NCBI GenBank assembly: GCA_027596035.1
Contig: JADGJA010000235.1
Span: 1-28,668, forward strand
From: Thoreauomyces humboldtii
Taxonomy: Eukaryota > Chytridiomycota > Chytridiomycetes > Spizellomycetales > Powellomycetaceae
Length of the DNA: 28,668 bases
Direction: 5' to 3'
Under the pieces are notes generated by a model. That model did no database searches. It was not told the origin of the DNA and saw nothing but the letters and a program-made list of their open reading frames with translations. Shown here one piece after another: positions 18,245-26,804 of the stretch (position 1 is the first letter of the stretch; each line of letters begins with the position of its first letter). The position numbers and the translations under genes are program-made.

Positions 18245-18733
18245 CTGGGACACGAGAGAGCGAGAAAGAGAGAGACCGAGGGGTGATGCTATGGCGGACG
18301 GACTGAGGACTGAGGTGGGAAGTTACTGTCCTTTTTCTTCTTCGTATCTACCGATTCCCCGACAGTTGCGAGACGAGACGAGAGGGGCGGAGAGGATGCA
18401 GGTGCCACAGATGTACGTACTCCCTTGATGCGGTGGGGCAAGTGAGCTGGGTTGGTACTGCTGCCAATGAGCGAGGAAAAAAAAGACGAGTCGACGAGCA
18501 CTCGTTCCCACACTTGTGCACTCGGGGAAGTGATTGGGGGCGAAACAGAGAGAGAGAGAACCTTTCTTGATAAAGAAATGGACAGGCACAGCCACCCCTC
18601 TCCACCACGCAGTCACGCACACACTCCTCCAACCCTCACGGCTTCGCATGGAGATCGACGACCCGAACAATCCCACGCACACACACACACACCCACCCTC
18701 CGACTCAGCCCTCCATCAGCAGAAGAGCCAACC
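18245..18733. promoter_or_regulatory. Shared divergent promoter region of KAP121 and HYPK
   Basis: The two genes start 489 nt apart and point away from each other, so both promoters must lie here. The stretch holds a purine (GAGA) tract near 18548-18562 and a CA microsatellite at 18678-18692, 41 nt before the HYPK ATG. I see no convincing TATA box. Confidence 0.5.
18678..18692. repeat. CA microsatellite in the HYPK leader
   Basis: A short (CA) tract close to the HYPK start codon, similar in type and position to the tract before the small gene at 1369. CA tracts in leaders may be common in this genome. Confidence 0.7.
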
Positions 18734-19301
18734 ATGTCAGAGACACGACAAGCGACCCAAGCCTCGTCCGCACCACCAGCACCAGAAGCAGAGATCACAA
18801 GTCCAACAACAGCAGGAGACGACGTCGATGAGCAGGACCAGCAGCAGTCGACGGGCACAAAGGCTCAGGCCAACAAGGACATGAGGAACGTGGACGCTGG
18901 CTTCAACGACGACGATGCTGTGGATCCAAAGAACCTGGGAAAGGTATAGACTTGGAACCATCCGATTGGAAAATGTCAGGCAATCTGATCTCCTGAATCT
19001 CCCTGCTTCTTCATCAGGCAATGAACTTTCTGAACGACGTGACAGAGAAGCAGAAGGCACAGAAGACGACCGAAGCGGACGATGCAGGTGTCGTCATCGG
19101 AAAGGAGGACGTCGAGCTCTTGGTGCGTGAATCCAGCGTCCTTGGCTTCTTTGTGGAATAATGTCCCTCGACTCATCATCTCCCCTGTCTCCATGATAGA
19201 TGAGCGAGTTCCAGTTGACCAAGGGGGAGGCGGAGAAGGCGTTGCGAGCGCAAAAAGGGGACGTCTTGACGACGTTGAGGGGACTCGTGGCCGTCGCGTG
19301 A
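18734..19301 (+). CDS. HYPK: HYPK-like protein (NatA-associated), 138 aa, 3 exons
   Basis: HYPK binds the NatA N-terminal acetyltransferase near ribosomes and modulates it; it has chaperone-like activity. Exons 18734-18943, 19018-19122 and 19200-19301 join in phase 0. Residues 1-70 are acidic, Gln/Ser/Ala-rich and disordered. Residues 71-95 form a short helix with Lys/Gln. Residues about 95-138 are the conserved domain: VVIGKEDVELLMSEFQLTKG, then an Ala/Lys helix and GDV, matching the human HYPK UBA-like C-terminus in order and spacing. The same UBA fold occurs in NAC-alpha, but no NAC domain precedes it here, so HYPK is preferred. The ATG has A at -3 and C at -2 and -1. It lies tail to tail with the beta-lactamase-fold gene, 125 nt apart. 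Confidence 0.85.
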
Positions 19302-19426
19302 TCCATGTGCCTCTACTGCTGTTTTTTTTTTCCATCATTGAGCAATGCTATTTATTGCATTCGGACTGTTCGGTTCTAGTCTATCCATCACGCCTCGGAC
19401 TACGTCCCGACATTGATCCTCGTCGT

Positions 19427-20959
19427 TCACGTCTTGACCCTCGTCAAAGTGGAACTCCCACCGTCAGAGTACAGCACCACGATCCTCTCTCCCTCCTCGT
19501 TCCACGTGAACCTCATCGCCATCTCCAAAGGCCACAGCACGAACGTCCTCGTCTCCCTGACGATCTCCAGGCCCTCCACACCCTCCACCTCCTTCTCCGT
19601 GACGGCAGCAGGAAGCAACGGGATCGCGGTCCCTTTCTTCCACGCGGCCACGAGGACGGTTCCATCGTCGCGGACGACCCAATCGTCCGTCCATCCACCC
19701 GTCCAGTCTTGGTACTCTGCGGAGGGCACGACGCGGTCCGGGGTCACGAGGCATGTACCGTCCGGAGCGGTCTCGCATGGCCAGGAGAGGAGGTGGGAGA
19801 TGGCGTCCACGAGCTTGGAGACCACGGTCGAGAAGCCGACGTTGGAGTTGGTCATGATGGCGATGCCCTTGAAGCGGGGGGACGCGGCCGTCGCGGTGAT
19901 GGTCGAGGCGGTGGTGGAGGAGAGAGGTTGCAGGTCGTCGGGACTGATGAATCCGGTGACGTAGCCCTGGTATCCGATGTTACTGCCGCTGTGGGAGAAC
20001 TTCTTCCAGTCCGGACTTTCCGTTCCCTTGGACCACCATCCCAGTCCCACGTCGTTGAGGATCGGTGTGAGCATCTTCCGGGTCGTTTCGGCGGTCAGGA
20101 ACGGGACGTTGCTCTCACTCCCGCTGGCATGTCGATCACGATCTCCCACTAGCGCATTTTGGACCGCCGACACGACGCGCAGGACGTCGCTCGGCGTGGT
20201 CCAGAGTCCGGCCGCCGCCAGCTCAGGATGAATCCTATCTCCCTCCGTCTCGGTGCTTCCGTTCCACATGGCCTTGGCAAAGTTCCGTTCGGTCGCATCA
20301 CGAACGCCAAAGAAACTCCTCGTCATGCCAAGCGGCTCCAGTACCAGTCGCTGCATGGCATCCGCGAACCCTTCCCCCGTGACCCTCTCCACGATCAGCT
20401 GGAGAACCGTATACCCACCTCCAGAATACCTCCACCTTCTTCCAGGCACGTCGACGAGATGCACACGAACGCTGTTGGCGGGCTTCTTCCCCGCCAACAC
20501 GTCGACAAGGGTAGGTATCTCCGCGGAGGCATCGTAACCATCGAATCCCGAAGTCGACAATCCCGAGGTATGCGACAGCAACTGCTCGATCGTCACTTCC
20601 TCCAACCCATCATCTCCACCCATGGCGTCCATCTCCTCTTTCGTCAGATGCGTCGCCATGCGGTCCTGCAGACGGAGGGACCCGGCTTCCACGAGTCGCA
20701 GGACCGCGAGCGCCGTGACGGGTTTGGAGATGGAGCAGGCTTGGAAGATGGTTTCTTCGTCGAACGTGGAGACGGGTGAGAAGACGTGGGAGGTGGTGTT
20801 CGTGGAGGCGTCGGGGCCGTCGAGGAGGGCGATGGAGACCGTGTGGGCGCCTACCGTCGCGAGGAGGTCGGTTGGTGATGGGGACGTTGGTGTGGAGGGA
20901 TGACGGGGTTGCCCGGCCAGAAGCGTTGAAAGTCGCGTGAAGAGCGTTGACGTCGACAT
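19427..20959 (-). CDS. Beta-lactamase-fold serine hydrolase, 510 aa
   Basis: A member of the serine beta-lactamase / D-Ala-D-Ala carboxypeptidase-like superfamily (AmpC/LACTB type), which in fungi includes esterases, transacylases and lactone hydrolases. The unspliced frame has the three catalytic signatures in order: Ser76-x-x-Lys79 (SISK) for the nucleophile and base, Tyr178-Ser-Gly in the Y-x-N position, and His323-Ser-Gly in the K/H-x-G position. ATPSDVL-like spacing before the third box (WTTPSDVLRV at about 253-262) is also typical. No signal peptide is seen, so it is probably intracellular. A C-terminal extension (about 400-510) with several beta-like segments follows the catalytic domain. 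No secondary-metabolite genes lie beside it, so the substrate is unknown. A role in antibiotic resistance should not be inferred. Confidence 0.88.
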   Translation of the reverse strand: MSTSTLFTRLSTLLAGQPRHPSTPTSPSPTDLLATVGAHTVSIALLDGPDASTNTTSHVFSPVSTFDEETIFQACSISKPVTALAVLRLVEAGSLRLQDRMATHLTKEEMDAMGGDDGLEEVTIEQLLSHTSGLSTSGFDGYDASAEIPTLVDVLAGKKPANSVRVHLVDVPGRRWRYSGGGYTVLQLIVERVTGEGFADAMQRLVLEPLGMTRSFFGVRDATERNFAKAMWNGSTETEGDRIHPELAAAGLWTTPSDVLRVVSAVQNALVGDRDRHASGSESNVPFLTAETTRKMLTPILNDVGLGWWSKGTESPDWKKFSHSGSNIGYQGYVTGFISPDDLQPLSSTTASTITATAASPRFKGIAIMTNSNVGFSTVVSKLVDAISHLLSWPCETAPDGTCLVTPDRVVPSAEYQDWTGGWTDDWVVRDDGTVLVAAWKKGTAIPLLPAAVTEKEVEGVEGLEIVRETRTFVLWPLEMAMRFTWNEEGERIVVLYSDGGSSTLTRVKT

Positions 20960-21331
20960 GGTTTCCGAATCGGATCACGGCGGGAAGCTACGTGGGACTG
21001 GAGATCTTTGGACGAGGGAGCCTGGACGAGGGAGGAACGTCAGCCTCCCCTCCCTGCTTGTATAGCGATGTCGAGTGCGGAAGCATGGTGTGGTGGAGCG
21101 GGTGACAGAGCCGCAAAAACGCGTGCAGCCTGACCAGGAAAGCCGACGGCACAAACCATGATCCAAGCTTCCACGAAGCAGCATCCAGCGGATAGTCTGT
21201 AATGTGTATTGACAATGTAAGAAGGAAAATATACTAAAAGGAGAGGGTGAAAAAACTATGTCCTGGCCAGACAGATTACTATGCCGCGACCGAAGACTCA
21301 GAAGATATGAGGATACAAGAAAGATCCCGTT
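20960..21331. other. Intergenic, upstream of the hydrolase gene
   Basis: This 372-nt stretch lies between the stop of the calycin-like gene and the start of the hydrolase, both on the minus strand. A TATACAAG on the minus strand (21064-21057) sits about 98 nt before the hydrolase ATG and could be its TATA element. No coding exon is supported. Confidence 0.45.
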
Positions 21332-22010
21332 TTACTGCTTCTTGGTGAAGGTCATCTTGAAGGTCTTTGCGAGCTTGGGAGACTCGAAGGACAGGTGACG
21401 GACCTATGAGGAGGAGATTGGGATGATGATGAGGAATATGGTCACGGCACACCAGAACAACAGGCGCGCAGAGCGCGCCTGAGAAAAGATCACCGAGTAT
21501 GGTTCACCTATACTCACCATCGTGTTCCCTCCGTTCTCCAGAACCCAGGTTCCCGTGTTCTTCCACGTGTTCTTTCCCGCCGACACGGTGGTCAACACGA
21601 ACTCTCCCTTGTCGTTCTTGGTGGCCGTGTGCTGGACCTGACCGAAGACGGCGTCGTCGTCGGGGTGAGCCTGTCCGTCGAGGATGAACTGCTGCTTGTT
21701 TCCCTTGGGGTTGACGGAGACGAGGGACTCGACACCCGAGAGAGCGGGCATGGCCGTGATGTCGTAGGTGAGCGTCATGTTGAGGATCACCTTGCGGACC
21801 AGCCACGAGACGCCTTGTGCGGCGAGGACGTCAGAGTAGTCGTCCGTGTTCGCGGCGTCGAGGGTCCAGAAGCCGCTGGTGGGAGGAGAAGGAGGAGTGC
21901 GAGAATGAGCATTGCGCAAGGACCTCGGAAAGACGCAACGCTGGACAACATGAGGACGTAGGGGACTTGTCAACCTACGTGTAGTCGTTGATGCTGACGG
22001 TAGCAGACAT
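21332..22010 (-). CDS. Calycin / fatty-acid-binding-protein-like, 153 aa, 3 exons
   Basis: FABP and lipocalin-type calycins are small beta-barrels that carry hydrophobic ligands. Exons (minus) 22010-21979, 21875-21518 and 21403-21332 join in phases 2 and 0 and end in TAA. Near the N-terminus the product reads Gly-Phe-Trp-x-Leu followed by a TDDYSDVLAAQGVSWLVRKV segment. This follows the FABP pattern G-x-W-x-L...F-x-x-Y-L-x-x-x-G-V-x-x-x-x-R-K. The rest alternates as beta strands with Gly/Asn turns, and the C-terminus is Lys-rich. Vertebrate FABPs are about 130 aa, so this is slightly longer. No signal peptide, so cytosolic. The family call rests on the N-terminal motif; a generic calycin without lipid binding is possible. 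Introns (103 and 114 nt) are longer than in neighbouring genes. Confidence 0.55.
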
Positions 22011-22333
22011 GATGGAGGTGTTGTTGAGGGGAGGTGAGTGGGAAGATGCGTGTGCGTTGGAATGAGCGGGTTGTGCTTGAGCCTTTAGCGGGAAGAAGGA
22101 GAGATGGGACAGATGAGGGGAGGAGGATAAAGGAAGATCCGAGAAGGGGGGTGGGCCACGAGGTGCACGAAAGCAAAGAGAGAGAGACAACCACGAGGGG
22201 AGAGTGCAAAAAGGGGGGAAAAGAGAGACCATGGCTAAAAGAAGGAGCGAAAAATGCCTCATGCTGCAGCGGCCGCGTTGCGGCATGGCTTTCCAGAGGC
22301 TCAGATCAAGCCGCAAGGAAGCAAAATGGACGT
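22011..22333. other. Intergenic, upstream of the calycin-like gene
   Basis: Upstream region of the minus-strand gene starting at 22010, ending at tRNA-Trp. It is purine-rich on the plus strand (pyrimidine-rich on the coding strand of the gene). No coding exon or clear core promoter element is seen. Confidence 0.45.
22323..22326 (-). terminator. Pol III terminator of tRNA-Trp
   Basis: Four T on the minus strand, 8 nt past the tRNA 3' end, in a context (ATTTTGC) much like that after tRNA-Gly. Confidence 0.6.
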
Positions 22334-22405
22334 GAGGCCTACGAGAATCGAACTCGTAACCTTTCGCTCTGGAGGCGAACGCGCTGCCAATTGCGCCAAG
22401 GCCTC
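22334..22405 (-). tRNA. tRNA-Trp(CCA): tRNA-Trp(CCA), no intron
   Basis: A 72-nt minus-strand cloverleaf: acceptor GAGGCCT pairs with AGGCCTC, D-stem GCGC/GCGC, anticodon stem TTCGC/GCGAA with loop CTCCAGA, T-stem ACGAG/CTCGT with TTCGATT. The anticodon CCA is at 22372-22370. The gene is contiguous, unlike tRNA-Trp of budding yeast, which has an intron. Confidence 0.92.
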
Positions 22406-22758
22406 GTTAGTGTGTAACGGAGCCTCCCTATGCGCTTATATTCTTAACAACGCTTTCCCAATTTCCCTGAGGTGCTCAATGTTACCGTACTGTACCCCCC
22501 TTTTTTGGCCTGGTGTTTGTTTTTGGGGGGGCGTGGGAGTCGACAGAGGCTCGGGCTGCGAACGGCTCTGAAGTGACTCGCTTCCGTCTCAACCCTTGCT
22601 GTGCTCACAATCTCTCAATCTTTGCTAAACTACATGTAAGGCATCTTCTGGCATCGCAGTAGGAACAAGAAGCGTACATGCTGGTACAGTGTCATACAGA
22701 TCTTCTGCTGGTCTCCCACTCGTTGTTTACGTCTCCTGCCGCAGTCAATCAGGCCCCG

Positions 22759-22939
22759 GAAAAGTTGAAAAGACGCGGTGGCTCACAGAAGCTGTTCAAG
22801 GCCTCGGAGGGACAAATGGCTGCCATCAGCACGATCGCAGGGTGTCATTTGCCTAGGAAAGAGACGCGGGGCTACTGTCGTCGCGGGTACGGTGCTCAAA
22901 AAGCTCGAAAAGTCGAAAAAATGCTGTGGCTCACAGAAG
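22759..22939 (+). repeat. 33-bp imperfect direct repeat, 148 bp apart
   Basis: 22759-22791 and 22907-22939 both begin GAAAAG and end TGGCTCACAGAAG, with a few internal differences. They lie at the left edge of the degenerate coiled-coil family region and may mark an older duplication. Confidence 0.7.
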
Positions 22940-22998
22940 GTATTCGTTTGCCGCAGCGACATCTTCAAGTTGACCACCGTCGCATAAAGCCTTCTCCT

Positions 22999-23415
22999 AT
23001 GCCTACCAGTCAGACAGTCGTCGCCTCGCCAGATTCAACCAGTACGCCCAGAACAACCACGCCCTCCTCCTCATCGAGGGCATCGTCAAAGGCGTGCCGG
23101 CTCCGTGCCCTCGAAGGACAAGTCGAAGCCGCTAATGCCGAGGCCACCGAATGCCTAACATAGGCGACCAGGTGCAAGTCTCTCGCCAAGGGCATCGGCG
23201 ATCGCGCCGCGCGTATGAGGGTTCGCCCAAGGACCATCGTCGCAAGAGCAAGCCGAGTAGCGCACGGCCAAGAGAGCGCACAAGAGCAAGCCGATGGTCG
23301 TCTCGCAACCTCCGAGCGTGAATGCTGGCGCCTTCGCGACATAAAAACGCTTAGCTCGTACGTAGTATCGCCATATGCGCTACCTGGTGAGGCTGAAAGT
23401 GGTCGGTCTTCTTAA
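22999..23415 (+). pseudogene. Broken copy A of an unrecognised coiled-coil family
   Basis: From an ATG at 22999 one frame runs to 23415 with a single in-frame TAG at 23161-23163. It reads a Ser/Thr/Pro-rich N-terminus, then RLRALEGQVEAANAEA, the TAG, and CKSLAKGIGDRAARMRVRP with further charged helical sequence. The RLRAL and CKSLA segments recur in copy B at 23632-23800, in the same order and spacing. The family is unknown to me. The retained codon structure on both sides of the TAG indicates a formerly translated protein. Confidence 0.6.
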
Positions 23416-23438
23416 AATCACCTCGTGCTCCCTAACAT

Positions 23439-24086
23439 ATGTCATCCCGCAGCACATTCCACGACCACGAAGGAAGGATAGCGGCATTGGAACGTCAATT
23501 AGCAGAAGTTCAAGCTCACGTAATGGCAACCGCACGATTCGTGCCGCGAAGAAGCCTGCGACTAAGGCAGCAAGCCGCTTCACCGCATGCCACGCTTCAC
23601 CAAGTCCACCAAGCGCCACCATCACCCCCTATCCATCGAAGGCTCGCCGACTCCGTGCCCTCGATGAACAAGTGGATACCGCTAATCGAAGGCCGAGGCC
23701 GCCCACGAAAGGCCAACCAAAGCGAACGAAAGGCGACTCGCTGCAAGTCCCTCGCCATGTGCATCGTCGATCGCGCCTCGCGCATGCGGCTTCGCCACAG
23801 CATTAGCCTGCACACAACACTACCTCGTGAAAGAACGCCAAGAACAACCGGCTGAGCGAAGCCGACACCAACGCGGTCCAGAACGTCCGCCACGCACGCA
23901 AGCAGCTTGTCGTCGCCAAGGCAAAGGGCATCAACCAGCGCCGGGTGATGAACCGGCTGCATGAAAGCCTTGAGAAGACAGAGGAGGGGATCGCGGTGCT
24001 CAACGAAGGCCACGAAGGCCACGAGGCTCGCGTCTGCCGCCGCCAAGGCCGCCAAGGCTGCCAAGCTGGTCCGTGACACCTTGTAA
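23439..24086 (+). pseudogene. Broken copy B of the coiled-coil family, frameshifted
   Basis: An ATG at 23439 opens 138 codons with a good heptad-like start (HEGRIAALERQLAEVQAHV). The family segments then appear in changing frames: RLRALDEQV in frame 2, CKSLAMCIVDRASRMRL in frame 0, KNAKNNRLSEADTNAV...[13 protein letters not shown] in frame 2 (preceded by TGA), and TKATKATRLASAAAKAAKAAKL to TAA at 24084-24086 in frame 0. At least three indels therefore separate it from an intact gene. This copy gives the fullest view of the family and suggests a Lys/Ala-rich C-terminus ending Val-Arg-Asp-Thr-Leu. It is not repaired here. Confidence 0.6.
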
Positions 24087-24168
24087 GGGCAACAGGTCTC
24101 GCGTCTGCCGCCGCCAAGGCCGCCAAGGCTGTCAAGCTGGTCCGTGACACCTTGTAAGGGCGACAGGT
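24027..24168 (+). repeat. Near-perfect tandem duplication, 71-bp unit
   Basis: 24027-24097 and 24098-24168 differ at only two positions. The unit contains the Lys/Ala-rich end of copy B with its TAA. The low divergence indicates a recent event, younger than the frameshifts around it. Confidence 0.9.
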
Positions 24169-24218
24169 CTCGTTTTGCTGTGTTTTCTTCCGGAGATCTC
24201 GGAGATCTGAGACGGAGG

Positions 24219-24516
24219 ATGGAGGTGTCCGAGACCGCGGCCGATGCCTGGAGGGCGATGGCGCAGCGCGCCGAGGACCAGCGGAAGACCCTTGATCTCG
24301 GAGAGGGCGTTACCACCATCTCCCAGATACAGTTGGACAAGCTCCCTCGCGAAGAACGCCAAGAACCTCCGGCCGAGCGAAGACGACGGCGACGCGGTCC
24401 ACGACGTCCGCACCGCACGCAGGCAGCGTGAGCTGCTTCACGCGTCGGTTGCCGCCACCGGCGTGCACTCCGAACGGCACCTGCTCGACGAGGTGAAGGC
24501 GAAGCTGTTGCAGTGA
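24219..24516 (+). pseudogene. Broken copy C of the coiled-coil family
   Basis: An ATG at 24219 opens a helical, Ala/Glu-rich stretch (EVSETAADAWRAMAQRAEDQ...). Near 24345 the conserved continuation LAKNAKNLRPSEDDGDAV shifts by one frame, then runs through RRQRELLHASVAATGVHSE and HLLDEVKAKLLQ to TGA at 24514-24516. KNAKN...DAV matches copy B, and LLHASVAATGVHSERHLLDEVKA matches copy D. Copy C thus overlaps both and links them as one family. Confidence 0.55.
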
Positions 24517-25499
24517 ATGGAACGTAGGATGATATCGGATGAGTTCGGTTTGCCATCAGCCGGTACTCGTATCAGTAATCATCGCACAAGGGGATCCATG
24601 CCCGCTGGTTACAAAGCTTCCATGGTCTCAAGCGCAACCGCTCGAAGCTAAAGCTCCTCGCCTCGCTCAGACATGCGGAATGGTCAGCGGCCGACATTAC
24701 CTTTCTCGGTCAACTGCTAAGGGAAGCCTCAGCTTTGGCAGGTTTGCAGTTGGCCTTACCCTTTTTTTCCCTCGATGATCTCACTAATTTCGTCTCGATT
24801 CAGGGAAATGCTAATGGTACCGATTCCCCAGGTCACTATGATCTCGTACCTCGATCATGTCTGCTCTCACGAACCAAAGATCCAACCACCACCTTGCGTT
24901 CAAGGCGATTGATGTTTCATGCTCTCGATACACACGGGGAGAACGGAGCTTCCGATATTGAGGAGGTCAGTGAACTTGCTTGCCGTTGCGACTACGGATC
25001 CAAGCTATGATTAACTCAAACCACCCTTCACGACTTTCTTCCAGCCGCGACGAGATCGGGGGCATGCAATCTGACGAAGCCACAAATGAAGCTCGCTGTT
25101 ACAGAAGACGGAATTTGCGTTTTATCAAGTGTCTGAGAAGTCGGAGCAAAACTGCCGTACTGGGTGTCAAAGTTAACGGTAATCGCCAGCGAACACCTGA
25201 TTCAGTAAATTGCGGCGTCGCTTTGCGGGGGCTATCATTAACCATACACGTTAGCTAGCGTAGCTAGGTAAAAGACAATGCGTGCCGATCATAATACGAC
25301 CCCGGCAGAGGATTATGGTTGCCATCGCAGGGGCAAATGGGGCCCTGCAAAAGAGTTATCGATATCATCTTAGCGAAAAGTATCCTTACCGCTCGATACA
25401 GAAGCAGGCGGTGACACACGACAACGACGGTTTACGATGCAAAAAGTTAGATCGGCATTTGGGATGAAACGGCGACCGGTGCACCGACCGTGGCAAAGG
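24517..25499. other. No supported gene; between family copies C and D
   Basis: ORFs of 60-92 codons on the plus strand are not helical, have no family segments and no domain. A short palindromic GCTAGC motif occurs near 25254. I see nothing else in this stretch. Confidence 0.45.
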
Positions 25500-25670
25500 A
25501 GTATGTCCCAGCGTCAGCTGCTTGACGCGTTGGTTGCCGCCACCGGCGTTCACTCGGAACGACACCTGCTTGACGAGGTGAAGGCCGTCGTCGCCGAGAA
25601 GAGAGCGTTGGAGGCCACGGTTTCCTCTCTCCTGCCCCTCGGAGAGGAGCTGACCGCTGCTCGAGTCTGA
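25500..25670 (+). pseudogene. Partial copy D of the coiled-coil family
   Basis: An open frame reads MSQRQLLDALVAATGVHSE, HLLDEVKAVVAEKRALEATV and SSLLPLGEELTAARV, then TGA at 25668-25670. The first half matches copy C and the second half matches copy E, so D bridges them. No good start codon context or upstream family segment is present, so it is a fragment. Confidence 0.6.
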
Positions 25671-25842
25671 TCCCGAAAACTGTGGGATCCTCCTCAGGAA
25701 TTGGCTGTCCAACATCGAAACAGCGCGGTGGGATCGCATGGCAGCCGAGACAGAGAAGGGTGCCGCTCTTTTGCAGAGCAAGCAAGGTCAATCGAGATCG
25801 GGGATCAGCACGTAAGATCAATCAGAGTTTGGCGACCTATCC

Positions 25843-26550
25843 ATGCACGGAAGACCGATTCCCGTGGCCTACAGCTCTGGTTATAACCCGATCACGAACG
25901 GCTACGCGAGTACTGCAGAGGGGGCTCAGCTAGCACAGCGAGATGCGGACGACAGGGTGAGTTCACTCAATCTTTCCCAACATCTTCCCTCCTGCAAGCT
26001 TTGAACGCTCATACCTCTATCCTCGACAGCGGAGACTAGCGAAACGAGCGATTACGAATTACCTGAGATCAAACACGTTCGACCAGACCTTCCGGTCAGG
26101 ACCGTACCTTCCACAGCGTCGTCATCAACCGCGCCAAAGAACGTCAAGTTTCCACGAAGAGGTACCTCCGATTTGATCAACCGCATTGTACCGAGCGAGC
26201 CGATGCCGTTCAGGGAAGGGTTCGAGGAGGCGCAGAGCTTGTCGTCGCCAGGAAGGCAGCGTTGGAGGCCACCGTTTCCTCTCTCCAGCCCCTCGGAGAG
26301 GAACTGGCCGCTGCTCGCGAAGAGACAAGATCTCGTGCGAGCTCAGGTACCCGAACACGCCCTGCGCCGTCTCGACCAGCCGAAACGCGGTCCGAAGCTC
26401 CACCAACGCCGCGCACAGGCTCAAGGTCAGGATCATGATCCTCGCTCTCCCGACGTCCACATGGGACGACGACTTTTCCCCGAGGAACCGCGTCGTGAAG
26501 AGGGCGAGGATGACGATGAAGAAACCGAAGGAGACCACTTGGATCGATAG
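25843..26550 (+). CDS. Two-exon chimeric ORF, 209 aa, product unknown
   Basis: An ATG at 25843 (CC before it) opens 38 codons of Tyr/Asn/Gly-rich sequence ending Asp-Ala-Asp-Asp-Arg at a canonical GTGAGT donor. A 78-nt intron (25957-26034, acceptor GGAG) joins in phase to a Ser/Thr/Pro-rich stretch (residues about 39-105: SETSDYELPEIKHVRPDLPV and PKNVKFPRRGTSDLIN). This first part looks like the disordered N-terminus of a real fungal protein, perhaps a membrane protein, but I cannot name it. From about 26230 the frame crosses copy E and the antisense RTA1 fragment out of their own frames, ending at 26550. The gene is therefore probably a 5' fragment fused to unrelated debris. Confidence 0.35.
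26238..26326 (+). pseudogene. Fragment E of the coiled-coil family
   Basis: Reads LVVARKAALEATVSS, then LQPLGEELAAAREE, matching copy D (KRALEATVSSLLPLGEELTAAR). It ends abruptly at the junction with the antisense RTA1 fragment. Confidence 0.6.
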
Positions 26551-26657
26551 ACCTGCCAGGAGGATGTTGTTGGGCGTCGTGGGCGAACGACGGTTCGATT
26601 CGGCGGATCCGATGAGCGCCGCGCCGACGATTTGCACAACCGTCGTGACGAGGTCGA
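26362..26657 (-). pseudogene. Fragment of an RTA1-type membrane protein
   Basis: RTA1 family proteins are fungal seven-helix membrane proteins tied to lipid translocation and drug or sterol stress. On the minus strand about 98 codons encode an amphipathic start ([16 protein letters not shown]), a helix from ILLAGLSIQVVSFGFF, a charged loop, a second helix (RIMILTLSLCAALVELRTA) and FRLVETAQGVFGYLSSHE. The last matches the family pattern R-x-x-F/Y-R-x-x-E-x-x-x-G...H-E. About one third of a normal protein is present; both ends stop at coiled-coil family fragments on the opposite strand, so it is a captured or inserted piece. No start, stop or intron of its own is seen. Confidence 0.6.
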
Positions 26658-26660
26658 AGG

Positions 26661-26786
26661 ACTTCTCGTCGCCAGGGCCAAGGGCATCAACCAGCGCCGG
26701 GTCATGAACCGGCTGCACGAATGCCTCGAGAAGGCCGAGGAGGAAAACGCGGTGCTGGACACCAAGGTCGCGAAGGCCGTCTCCAG
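26661..26786 (+). pseudogene. Fragment F of the coiled-coil family, abutting the eS1 gene
   Basis: Reads [20 protein letters not shown], then [20 protein letters not shown], matching copy B ([30 protein letters not shown]). The frame is unbroken and continues past the eS1 ATG out of frame with it. Similarity stops about 20 nt before that ATG. Confidence 0.65.
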
Positions 26787-26804
26787 CAAATGCTTGCAGC
26801 AAAC

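Noticed and set aside
19082..20152. 356-codon plus-strand ORF
   Set aside because: It overlaps HYPK exons out of frame and then runs antisense to the beta-lactamase-fold gene; His/Arg/Gly-rich shadow composition.
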